This document shows positions 1 through 7,507 of a stretch of DNA of 64,000 nucleotides, in pieces. The stretch is taken from contig NZ_JAFHKT010000150.1 in NCBI RefSeq assembly GCF_017052465.1, forward strand, positions 1-64,000, written 5' to 3'. The stretch is from Arthrobacter pascens (lineage in GTDB: Bacteria > Actinomycetota > Actinomycetes > Actinomycetales > Micrococcaceae). The position numbers and the translations under genes are program-made. A model generated the notes under the pieces. The model did not search any database, was not told the DNA's origin, and was given only the letters and a program-made list of their open reading frames with translations. Numbering within the stretch: the stretch's first letter is position 1; the number at the start of each line of letters is the position of its first letter.

Positions 1-140
1 ATGATCAGGACCGGCTCCCCTGCGGCGTCCGCCGAGCGCACAGCCTCGATGATCTCCGCTTCCGTGCGGGCCTCTATGTAGTTGCCGGCGGGGCCGCCGA
101 CGGCAGCGGTGGTCAGGTCGGAAAGCATGGTGGGAGTCAC
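1..140 (-). CDS. murB: UDP-N-acetylenolpyruvoylglucosamine reductase, N-terminal fragment
   Basis: Only the first 46 codons are inside the window; the gene runs off the left edge. The peptide begins MTPTMLSDLTTAAVGGPAGN when read from the GTG at 138-140. That is the MurB N-terminus, with the LTT..VGGPA segment that leads into the FAD-binding fold. MurB reduces UDP-GlcNAc-enolpyruvate to UDP-MurNAc in the cytoplasm, an early peptidoglycan step. An internal ATG at 126-128 is an alternative start. It is transcribed leftwards, and the two glycan genes to its right appear to have been inserted between this housekeeping gene and the Lrp/dehydrogenase block. The identification rests on about 40 residues. 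Confidence 0.75.
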   Translation of the reverse strand, partial: MTPTMLSDLTTAAVGGPAGNYIEARTEAEIIEAVRSADAAGEPVLI

Positions 141-397
141 CCGTCCAGCTTAACTTAATTGAGTGGTTCACGGCTTTAATCGAATTAGTACAGCAGAAAA
201 AGCGGTTTGTGACATAGGCGTTTTTCGATGGTCTGAAGGCGGATAGGGAGACACTATAACGACGAAATTCATCCAAACTGGGCAAAATTGAGTTTGGTTT
301 GAGCCGCTAAGGTCTGCCGCGCTGCATAGGCCAGCCAAGTATCGGATGTGCCGGCGGCATCATTGCCCTTTCCTCTAGCGAGGTGTCCACCAAACCG
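141..397. other. Lower-GC intergenic stretch, no gene seen
   Basis: This AT-richer stretch lies between the murB start and the end of the flippase gene. It presumably carries the murB promoter. No coding frame, hairpin terminator or RNA gene could be supported. Confidence 0.4.
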
Positions 398-1657
398 TCA
401 ATTCCGCACTGCAAATGCTCTAAGGTCGCTGACATTGCTCGACTTGGGGTTCACGCGAACGCCTCGATGAATCAACAAGTAGGCCAGGCCGCTGGCATAG
501 GCCAAAGTTGCAGCCAGCGAAGCCCCGGTCGCACCCATATTGCCTCCGATGAGACACAATACTCCAACATCCACAGCAATTGAAACTAAGCATGAGTAGA
601 GAACGCCAAATTTGTGACCACGAATGATTTCGGCATTAGATATATACCTGTATACCGCCAATAGAGTAATTCCAGGCAGTAGCGCCCAGGTCGCATTTAT
701 CGATTCTAAATATTCAACCCCAAAGAGCAGCGGAATAAGGACTGGACTAAGGATCGCAATCACCGCGGATCCGACTAATGATAGTCCGAACACTTGCCAA
801 GTATCACTACTGAGAGATCGCGAGTGATCCCGCGCATAAATTGGGGCTCGCACGGTTGACATCGACATCGATGCAACTAAAACCAGCTCCGCTAATGCCA
901 CTGCAGCAGAATAGATGCCGACTTCCATCGAATTGCTTATGGCATTTAACACTAAGACGTCTGCGCGATAGGATAAAAAGAGGACCACCAGCGTTAAGTT
1001 CGTGGTTAGAACATAGCCCCACGGTATTTTATCCCCACTGTCTCTGCGGGGCTGCTGCACTTCGAATGCCCTGTCCCATAGGAACCAAGAGGTTATTCCC
1101 ACAATGAGAACGCCGAACACGTATCCCAGCGTGGCCCCTTCCAGGCCAAGGTAGATGGCGCCGACTATCATCATTAATCCGGGCACGAATATTTGCAAAA
1201 CCCGCAAGAGGGCAAGAGCTTTGAACTGCTTTCGTGCTTGCAGGAGAGCTGCGAGGAACTCGGAAACGATGAGGGCAATGCCAATAAACACCGTTCCACT
1301 CAGCAAAAGTGTTATGAACGAAAAAGCGTTTGAACTTGACGTAACCTGCATGACAAAGCAGGCAAGCCCCACAGCGACTGCGACGGCAGAAGACCAATTA
1401 AGCAGCTTATGGAGCCGGTATACGAGGCGCCCGTACTTGCTAACATCCATAACCACTAGTTGCGGGCCGGCCAGCATGGCGACAGTGCTGATGAGTGACG
1501 GGATGAGTATTGAAACTGTATAGGTACCCTTGTCCACGGGCCCCAGGACGCGAGCCGAAAGAACGCCGAAAATGGCAGTTAGGCCAATGACCAAAATACG
1601 ACTTCCAAATGTCCACAGGTAAGTAGAAAGTCGCTTATACTTCATCAATAATTGCAT
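398..1657 (-). CDS. Polysaccharide flippase-like membrane protein (MATE/MOP superfamily)
   Basis: A 419-residue, strongly hydrophobic protein with roughly twelve predicted membrane helices, starting near residue 15 with a stretch rich in Ile, Leu, Gly and Ala. The early VLSARVLGPVDKGTYT segment is typical of Wzx-type flippases, which carry undecaprenyl-linked repeat units across the membrane. Two starts are possible: ATG at 1657, or ATG at 1645, which gives MKYKRLSTYL and overlaps the upstream glycosyltransferase stop as TGATG. That arrangement suggests translational coupling. Base composition is clearly lower in GC than the flanking core genes, consistent with a transferred glycan locus. The substrate cannot be told. 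Confidence 0.75.
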   Translation of the reverse strand: MQLLMKYKRLSTYLWTFGSRILVIGLTAIFGVLSARVLGPVDKGTYTVSILIPSLISTVAMLAGPQLVVMDVSKYGRLVYRLHKLLNWSSAVAVAVGLACFVMQVTSSSNAFSFITLLLSGTVFIGIALIVSEFLAALLQARKQFKALALLRVLQIFVPGLMMIVGAIYLGLEGATLGYVFGVLIVGITSWFLWDRAFEVQQPRRDSGDKIPWGYVLTTNLTLVVLFLSYRADVLVLNAISNSMEVGIYSAAVALAELVLVASMSMSTVRAPIYARDHSRSLSSDTWQVFGLSLVGSAVIAILSPVLIPLLFGVEYLESINATWALLPGITLLAVYRYISNAEIIRGHKFGVLYSCLVSIAVDVGVLCLIGGNMGATGASLAATLAYASGLAYLLIHRGVRVNPKSSNVSDLRAFAVRN

Positions 1658-2751
1658 TCACGATGGGTTCGATGGTCCCGACTTCGCTCATTTTTTTTTG
1701 ATAGTGTCAGTCGCTCGGTCTCATTTAGCGCGAGTGCCTCAGTCAATGCTAGCGACATCTCGTCAGGAGTGGCCTGCATGCTAGACGGCGTCCTGCCTGT
1801 GAAATTATACCTCTGCAGTTCCTCGATGCCCGAAAGCGTAGCCAGGCCGTGCGTGCCATCGCTTGTGGCCACAACGGTTGGGCGCCCAGCTGCCATGCTT
1901 TCGATCGCGCCCCTACCAGCGGTTACGACGACGCTCGCGCGAACGATCCACGGTCTCGGATCTGTCACAGCCCCCACGAAAGTCACTTGGGACTCCAGGC
2001 CACGTTCCTGCACGGATCGTCGTAGCTCGTCTTCTTGAGGCCCGCCACCGACCACTACTAGGCTGACGCCCAGACTCGCCACAGCCGAAAACAACGCGGC
2101 CAGTGGGGCCGTTTTGTTGGGCGTTAGCGTTCCGAGGAAAACCGCTGGTCCTTGGCGATCGTAGGTGTCGACTATTTCGCTGGCGTTCTGTCCCCAGTAC
2201 ATTTCGGCACGAAATATGTTGCCCAACTCGTCCACCGTCATGTTGGGTGCTTGGTCCTTGAGGAAGGCGGATGTCTCAGATGTTGCGGCTAGAAGACCGC
2301 TCAACTGGCTTACCGTCTCGACATGGTCGCGAAAGGGCCACTCAACCGGAGTTGTGCCGTGGACCAATGCCATTCTCTTGGCTTCGGGCCAGTTCCGGAG
2401 ACTGTATTTCGAAAAAAAAGCCGTTGGCCCCGGCTGTGAAGAAATGATCAATGCGGCGTTCTTCACTTTGATTGCCAGATGTCGGGCGCTGGCGGCTTCC
2501 AACACGCGCAAGAGTAGCCTCTTCATCCACCTTGAGTTCTCCGAGGCTGTTCCCTCGCGCCACATCACTCGGACACAGGGCGCCGAGAACGAAGCCTCCT
2601 TAAACCAGGGGCCGGGCTTGGCGACCAGGACCGGCTGAATTCCTTGATCATGAAGCATGCGTGCTAGCGCAAAAGCGTAGGTCTGGGAACCGCCGGGGCG
2701 AAAGGCGTTCATCGCGATGATTACTACGGGGCGGGATGAATCCTTCAGCAT
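1645..2751 (-). CDS. GT4-like glycosyltransferase, C-terminus possibly frameshifted
   Basis: A 368-residue protein of the GT-B fold. The N-terminal domain has AFRPGGSQTYAFALARML, resembling the GG-containing acceptor-site loop of family 4 enzymes. The C-terminal domain has VFLGTLTPNKT, then VVVGGGPQEDELR, VTFVGAVTDP and a GRGAIESMAAGRPTVVATSDG donor-site segment. It probably transfers a sugar during assembly of a surface glycan that the adjacent flippase exports. The last 15 codons look unnatural. They follow a run of nine A residues (coding strand; plus-strand 1691-1699). Removing one A gives an alternative end, EPIVNAIIDEV, stopping at 1635-1637, that looks like a normal C-terminus. The family call is firm; the exact end is uncertain. 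Confidence 0.8.
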   Translation of the reverse strand: MLKDSSRPVVIIAMNAFRPGGSQTYAFALARMLHDQGIQPVLVAKPGPWFKEASFSAPCVRVMWREGTASENSRWMKRLLLRVLEAASARHLAIKVKNAALIISSQPGPTAFFSKYSLRNWPEAKRMALVHGTTPVEWPFRDHVETVSQLSGLLAATSETSAFLKDQAPNMTVDELGNIFRAEMYWGQNASEIVDTYDRQGPAVFLGTLTPNKTAPLAALFSAVASLGVSLVVVGGGPQEDELRRSVQERGLESQVTFVGAVTDPRPWIVRASVVVTAGRGAIESMAAGRPTVVATSDGTHGLATLSGIEELQRYNFTGRTPSSMQATPDEMSLALTEALALNETERLTLSKKNERSRDHRTHRECNY

Positions 2752-2913
2752 GTGCCCATCCTACGTGTCTTGGGCCGGTCGGCCATTATGTGGCGTGACG
2801 AAGCCGGTCCCCTTATCCAATGACATCAAGTCTGGTTCTCGAATGACATGGATGAGGATCCATTTAGTCAAAAGAGTGAACGCCGCCAACGGCGGTACGA
2901 AGCTGTCGGTGGA

Positions 2914-3378
2914 CTACCGCGTATCCACATCCTCAAACACCAGAAATGTCTGCGTATCCAGCACCCCAGGCATGGACTGCAGCTGGTCGAAAATCACTCG
3001 CCGCAAGTCCACGTTGTCCACGGCGCGCACCAGCAGGATGACGTCAAAGTCCCCGCCCACCAGCGCGATGTGGTGCACCTCGGGGATTGCCCGCAGCAGT
3101 TCCCGCAGCTCGCGCCAGGAATGCTGCCGCACCTTCAGAGTCACGTAGGCGGAGGACTTCAGGCCGGCCTTGATCGGGTCCACCAGGGCCGTGAACTTGG
3201 TCAGCACGCCCTCGCCCGTCAGCCGGGCGATCCTCGTATAGGCGTGTGCCCGCGAGATGTGGACGTTCTCGGCCACCTGCGTCACTGACATCCGCCCGTC
3301 CCGCGTCAGCTCCGCGATGATGTTGCGGTCCACATCGTCGAGCGGCACCGCGACTTGCCCAGGCTCGGCTCCTGCCAT
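2914..3378 (-). CDS. Lrp/AsnC-family regulator, probably of the adjacent dehydrogenase operon
   Basis: A 154-residue protein when started at the ATG at 3376-3378; an in-frame upstream extension to 3441 lacks family-like sequence. Residues 13-60 form the AsnC-type helix-turn-helix (LDDVDRNIIAELTRDGRMS, then ISRAHAYTRIARL). The remainder is the RAM effector-binding domain, with VRQHSWRELRELLRAIPEV and VGGDFDVILLVRA. It lies divergent from the E1alpha gene with about 160 bp between them. In actinobacteria this arrangement usually means the regulator senses branched-chain amino acids and controls the oxo-acid dehydrogenase (BkdR-like role, inferred). Confidence 0.85.
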   Translation of the reverse strand: MAGAEPGQVAVPLDDVDRNIIAELTRDGRMSVTQVAENVHISRAHAYTRIARLTGEGVLTKFTALVDPIKAGLKSSAYVTLKVRQHSWRELRELLRAIPEVHHIALVGGDFDVILLVRAVDNVDLRRVIFDQLQSMPGVLDTQTFLVFEDVDTR

Positions 3379-3537
3379 TTGTCTACTACCCCCGTCGGTA
3401 ACCCAGCTCACACTTACGATTTGTCTTTCAGGGTAGGGCAATATCTAAAACTTCTCCACGATTCCCGCTGGGGCTGGATACGAAACATCGTCCGGGATGA
3501 TACTGAGAGCGAATAGTGGCTACAGAAGGACGGACCA
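3379..3537. promoter_or_regulatory. Divergent promoter region between Lrp gene and dehydrogenase operon
   Basis: The 159 bp between the two divergent starts must carry both promoters and probably the Lrp sites. A ribosome binding site, GAAGGAC, ends a few bases before the ATG at 3538. No single operator could be defined by eye. Confidence 0.5.
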
Positions 3538-4800
3538 ATGACGATCTCCGCGGACCACACTGCCCCGGACCAGGCAGCGCAGGACGGGCAGGCGCCGGAA
3601 AAGGCAGAAGACCTGCATCTTGAAGGCGCCGCGGCCGAGGCGGTGCGCAAATTCGGCATCACCGTCGAGGACTACATGCTGCCGGCCCGCCACCAGATCC
3701 AGATGGTGGACCAGGACGGCAACCTCAAACCGCACTCCGAGCAGGGCACCGAACCGGGCCACGAGTACCCGCTGCCCAGCGACGAGGAACTCCTGGCCGC
3801 CTACGAACAGCTGGTCGTCGGGCGCCGGGTCAACGACCAGAACTCCGCCCTGGTCCGCCAGGGCCGCATGGCCGTCTACCCCTCCAGCCATGGCCAGGAG
3901 GCCTGCCAGGTGGCAGCTGCCCTGTGCCTGTTGGAGGGCGACTGGATGTTCCCCACCTACCGGGACTCTGTCGCGGTGATGGCCCGCGGAGTGGACCCGG
4001 TGCAGACCATGACGCTGTTCCGCGGCGATTGGCACAGCGGCTACGACCCCGCCAAGCACAAGGTCGGCATCCAGTGCACCCCGCTGACCACCCAGCTGCT
4101 TCACGCCGTCGGCGTCGCGCATGCGGCCAAGCTGCGCGGCGAGGACACCGTCGTCCTGGCGATGTGCGGGGACGGCGCCACCAGCGAGGGCGACTTCCAC
4201 GAGGCCTTGAACTTCGCGGCCGTCTTCCACCTGCCGGTGATCTTCTTCGTGCAGAACAACCAGTACGCCATCTCGGTGCCGCTCGCGCACCAGTCCGTTG
4301 CGCCGTCGCTCGCCCACAAGGCCGTCGGCTACGGCATGGCCGGCGAACGCGTGGACGGGAACGACGTCGTGGCCCTTCTCGCGGTGCTGGACCGTGCCGT
4401 GAAGCTGGCCCGCGAAGGATCCGGCCCGCTCCTTGTGGAGGCACACACCTACCGCATGCAGGCGCACACCAACGCGGACGATGCCACGCGCTACCGCCAG
4501 GACAGCGAAGTGGCCCAGTGGGTGGCCCGCGATCCGCTGACGCGGATGAAGAGGTACCTGACGGACAAGGGGCTGCTGGACGACGACGGCGAGTCCCGGA
4601 TTGCTGAAAAAGCGGAAGCGGTTGCCACACAGCTCCGCAACGGCCTCAGTGAGGACGTTCCCGTGGACCCGCAGGATCTCTTCAACCACGTATTCTCCAC
4701 CCCGACCCCGCAGCTCAAGGAACAGTCCGCCCTGCTCGCCGACGAGCTCGCCCGCGACGCCAGCACCGGCGCTTCATCCGACACGGAGGCAGCACGATGA
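3538..4800 (+). CDS. bkdA: 2-oxo acid dehydrogenase E1 component, alpha subunit
   Basis: A 420-residue thiamine-diphosphate-dependent subunit that decarboxylates a 2-oxo acid and passes the acyl group to E2. The ThDP motif starts with GDG at residues 211-213 (GDGATSEGDFHEALNF) and ends with NN near 240-241. The segment SSHGQEACQVAAALCLLEGD and the later EAHTYRMQAHTNADD phosphorylation-loop-like region are typical of E1alpha. It is the first gene of a three-gene operon and overlaps E1beta by ATGA. The family is often annotated pdhA. The Lrp neighbour and the likeness to the mycobacterial bkdA set favour branched-chain 2-oxo acids, but pyruvate cannot be excluded from sequence. Confidence 0.85.
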   Translation: MTISADHTAPDQAAQDGQAPEKAEDLHLEGAAAEAVRKFGITVEDYMLPARHQIQMVDQDGNLKPHSEQGTEPGHEYPLPSDEELLAAYEQLVVGRRVNDQNSALVRQGRMAVYPSSHGQEACQVAAALCLLEGDWMFPTYRDSVAVMARGVDPVQTMTLFRGDWHSGYDPAKHKVGIQCTPLTTQLLHAVGVAHAAKLRGEDTVVLAMCGDGATSEGDFHEALNFAAVFHLPVIFFVQNNQYAISVPLAHQSVAPSLAHKAVGYGMAGERVDGNDVVALLAVLDRAVKLAREGSGPLLVEAHTYRMQAHTNADDATRYRQDSEVAQWVARDPLTRMKRYLTDKGLLDDDGESRIAEKAEAVATQLRNGLSEDVPVDPQDLFNHVFSTPTPQLKEQSALLADELARDASTGASSDTEAAR

Positions 4801-5909
4801 GCCCCACCATCACCACTTCTTCTGAAGCCAACGGCAACGTCAGCTCCGCCACCGCCAGGGCGGCGGCGTCGGCTGCGGCTTCCGCCGAGGCAGCCGGCCC
4901 CCAGCCGGTCACCATGGCCAAGGCCCTGAACACAGCCATGGCCGACGCCATGCACGCCGACAAATCTGTCCTGGTGTTCGGCGAGGATGTCGGCATGCTC
5001 GGCGGTGTCTTCCGTATCACCGACGGCCTCACCAAGACCTTCGGGGAGCAGCGCTGCTTCGATACGCCGCTGGCCGAGTCCGGCATCGTGGGCATGGCCG
5101 TAGGAATGGCCATCAACGGCATGCGCCCCGTCATCGAGATGCAGTTCGACGCATTCGCCTACCCGGCATTCGAACAGATCGTCAGCCACGTGGCCAAGAT
5201 GCACAACCGGACCAAGGGCGCCCTCAAGCTGCCCATGGTCATCCGCGTCCCGTATGCCGGCGGCATCGGGGGAGTGGAGCACCACTGCGACTCTTCCGAG
5301 TCCTACTACGCCCACACCGCCGGCCTGAAGGTCTACACCCCTGCCACCGTGGCAGACGCCTACCGGATGCTCCGGGAGGCCATCGACTCGGACGACCCCG
5401 TGATGTTCATGGAACCCAAGAAGCTCTACTGGTCCAAGGACCTGGTGGACCTCGAGGCGCTCCGCAGCGAACACGAAGCCAACACCGAACGGGGGACCTC
5501 CACGGAAGGCCGTGCCGCCGTCGCCCGTCCCGGCACCGACGCAACGCTGATCGCCTACGGGCCGTCCGTACCCACGGCGCTCGCCGCTGCTGCCGCCGCG
5601 GCGGAGGAGGGGCGCTCCCTGGAAGTCATTGACGTGCGCACCATCGTGCCGTTCGACGACGAGACCGTCGCCGCCTCCGTCCGGAAGACCGGCCGCGCCG
5701 TGGTGATCGCCGAGGCACACGGCTTCGCCTCCGTGTCCTCCGAGATCGTGGCCCGCGTCCAGGAGCGCTGCTTCCACCACCTTGCCGCGCCGATCCGACG
5801 GGTGACGGGCTTCGACGTCCCGTACCCGGCCCCGAAACTCGAGCACTACTACCTGCCCGGCGTGGACCGCATCCTCGACGCCGTCGACGACCTCCAGTGG
5901 GAAGACTGA
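4797..5909 (+). CDS. bkdB: 2-oxo acid dehydrogenase E1 component, beta subunit
   Basis: A 370-residue transketolase-type beta subunit that completes the E1 heterotetramer. Residues 40-150 hold the pyrimidine-binding domain, with VLVFGEDVGMLGGVFRITDG and FDTPLAESGIVGMAVGMA, then MQFDAFAYPAFEQIVSHVAK. The C-terminal transketolase domain includes LEVIDVRTIVPFDDETV and VVIAEAHGFASVSSEI. The first 38 residues are Ala- and Ser-rich, an unusual low-complexity extension. Translation is coupled to the alpha gene by a 4-base overlap, and the E2 gene follows after four bases. Confidence 0.85.
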   Translation: MSPTITTSSEANGNVSSATARAAASAAASAEAAGPQPVTMAKALNTAMADAMHADKSVLVFGEDVGMLGGVFRITDGLTKTFGEQRCFDTPLAESGIVGMAVGMAINGMRPVIEMQFDAFAYPAFEQIVSHVAKMHNRTKGALKLPMVIRVPYAGGIGGVEHHCDSSESYYAHTAGLKVYTPATVADAYRMLREAIDSDDPVMFMEPKKLYWSKDLVDLEALRSEHEANTERGTSTEGRAAVARPGTDATLIAYGPSVPTALAAAAAAAEEGRSLEVIDVRTIVPFDDETVAASVRKTGRAVVIAEAHGFASVSSEIVARVQERCFHHLAAPIRRVTGFDVPYPAPKLEHYYLPGVDRILDAVDDLQWED

Positions 5910-5913
5910 TCAG

Positions 5914-7473
5914 ATGAGCGAAACCAAAGTATTCCTCCTCCCCGACCTGGGCGAGGGCCTCACCGAAGCCGAACTCGTGAACTGGCTCGTGGCCGTCGGC
6001 GATGAAATCCGCGTGGACCAGCCGATCGCCGAAGTGGAGACCGCCAAATCCATGGTGGAAGTCCCGTCCCCGTACGCCGGCACGGTCGCCGAGCTGCACG
6101 GCGAACCAGGCCAGACCCTGGACGTGGGCAAGCCTTTGATTTCGGTGGTTGAGCCTGTCGAAACCCAAGGCGCCGAAACCAACTCCCCGGTGGTTGAGCC
6201 TGTCGAAACCCCTGTCGAAACCAAGGCAGCCGAAACCAGGACCCCGGTGGTTGAGCCTGTCGAAACCCCGGTCCAAACCAAGGCTGCCGAAACCTACCGC
6301 ACTGAAGAAAAAGCCGGCTCCGGCAACGTGCTGATCGGCTACGGCACCCCGGGAGGAACCGCAACCGTGCGCCGGACCAGGCCCCGGCGTATGACCTCGC
6401 TGGTTGAGCCTGTCGAAACCAATACTGTCGAAACCAAGAGGCAAGCTGAAAAGCTCACCACCTCCGCCGACGACCTCCTCCTGACACGCACCCGCGTCCC
6501 CGGCAAGCTAGGGGCCGTCATCTCTCCGCTGGTCCGTCGAATGGCCAAGGAACACGGCGTGGACCTTGGCCATGTGCAGGGCTCGGGTGACAGCGGTCTG
6601 ATCATGCGCCGCGATGTCGAAGCCGCCATCAACTCTCCGGTGGTTGAGCCTGTCGAAACCCGCGCCCACCCGGTGGTTGGGCCTGTCGAAACCACGCGCC
6701 GCCCGCTGGTTGAGCCTGTCGAAACCAGGCCCAATGTCGATTCCCGTACCGGCCTCGGGATCGTCCGCCGCACGCCGGTCCGCGGTGTCCGCAAAGCGGT
6801 AGCCGCCAACATGACCCGCAGCCGCTCGGAGATCCCTGAAGCAACCGTCTGGGTGGATGTCGACGCGACGGCGCTCGTTGAGATGCGAGCCGAGCTGAAG
6901 AAAAAAGAGGGACACGATACTCCTGGCCTCCTGGCCTTCATTGCCCGTTTTGTCACTGCTGGGTTAAAAAAGTATCCGGAACTGAACACGAGGATCGTCA
7001 CTGCGGAGGACACGTCCGGCGGCGAACAGCAGGAAATCGTCGCCTTCGATGGAGTCAACCTGGGCTTTGCCGCCCAGACGGACCGGGGCCTGATGGTTCC
7101 GTCCGTCCGCAACGCAGATAGGCTCAGCGCCCGGGAACTGGACGCAGAGATCAAGCGGCTAACTTCCGTCGCACGCGACGGCAAGGCGACACCTTCCGAC
7201 CTGGGCAGCGGCACTTTCACGCTCAACAACTACGGTGTGTTCGGCGTGGACGGCTCGGCGGCGATCATCAACTATCCGGAGGTTGCCATCCTGGGCGTGG
7301 GCCGGATCATCGACAAGCCGTGGGTAGTCAACGGCGAACTCGCGGTCCGGAAGGTCACCGAGCTGACGCTGACCTTCGATCACCGGGTGTGTGACGGCGG
7401 AACTGCTGGCGGCTTCCTGCGCTACATCGCGGATGCCATCGAGAACCCCTGTGAGGTTTTGGTTGATGTCTAG
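5914..7473 (+). CDS. bkdC: Dihydrolipoamide acyltransferase (E2) with repeat-expanded linker
   Basis: A 519-residue E2 core protein of the branched-chain/pyruvate dehydrogenase type. Order of domains: one lipoyl domain at residues 1-78 (lipoylated Lys in ETAKS), a long linker, a peripheral-subunit-binding domain near 193-236 (ISPLVRRMAKEHGVDLGHV), a second linker, and the catalytic acyltransferase domain from about 288, with the DHRVCDGG active-site motif near 489. Both linkers contain the hexapeptide VEPVET (once VGPVET) seven times, each encoded by a near-identical 19-bp DNA repeat, so they look like repetitive elements captured in frame. The active domains appear intact. It ends the operon; no E3 gene is adjacent. 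Confidence 0.9.
   Translation: MSETKVFLLPDLGEGLTEAELVNWLVAVGDEIRVDQPIAEVETAKSMVEVPSPYAGTVAELHGEPGQTLDVGKPLISVVEPVETQGAETNSPVVEPVETPVETKAAETRTPVVEPVETPVQTKAAETYRTEEKAGSGNVLIGYGTPGGTATVRRTRPRRMTSLVEPVETNTVETKRQAEKLTTSADDLLLTRTRVPGKLGAVISPLVRRMAKEHGVDLGHVQGSGDSGLIMRRDVEAAINSPVVEPVETRAHPVVGPVETTRRPLVEPVETRPNVDSRTGLGIVRRTPVRGVRKAVAANMTRSRSEIPEATVWVDVDATALVEMRAELKKKEGHDTPGLLAFIARFVTAGLKKYPELNTRIVTAEDTSGGEQQEIVAFDGVNLGFAAQTDRGLMVPSVRNADRLSARELDAEIKRLTSVARDGKATPSDLGSGTFTLNNYGVFGVDGSAAIINYPEVAILGVGRIIDKPWVVNGELAVRKVTELTLTFDHRVCDGGTAGGFLRYIADAIENPCEVLVDV
6147..6726 (+). repeat. Seven copies of a 19-bp REP-like repeat inside the E2 gene
   Basis: The unit GGTTGAGCCTGTCGAAACC starts at 6147, 6192, 6249, 6402, 6642, 6675 (one change) and 6708. 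Partial copies (CTGTCGAAACC) lie at 6212-6222 and near 6425-6435. The unit is an imperfect palindrome with GGTT and AACC ends. Every copy is in the same frame and reads VEPVET or VGPVET. A closely similar motif is, from memory, a common dispersed intergenic repeat in Arthrobacter and related genera. Confidence 0.9.
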
Positions 7474-7507
7474 CCTTGGCTCCGAAATCGTGGGTCGGTG
7501 AAGCGAC

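Noticed and set aside
3520..4689. Long open frame antisense to the E1alpha gene (389 codons, minus strand)
   Set aside because: It is a shadow caused by high GC at the third codon position. It has no family features, and the sense gene is clearly E1alpha.
4491..5846. Long open frame antisense to the E1alpha/E1beta genes
   Set aside because: It overlaps two well-supported genes and is rich in His/Gly/Val typical of antisense frames in high-GC DNA.
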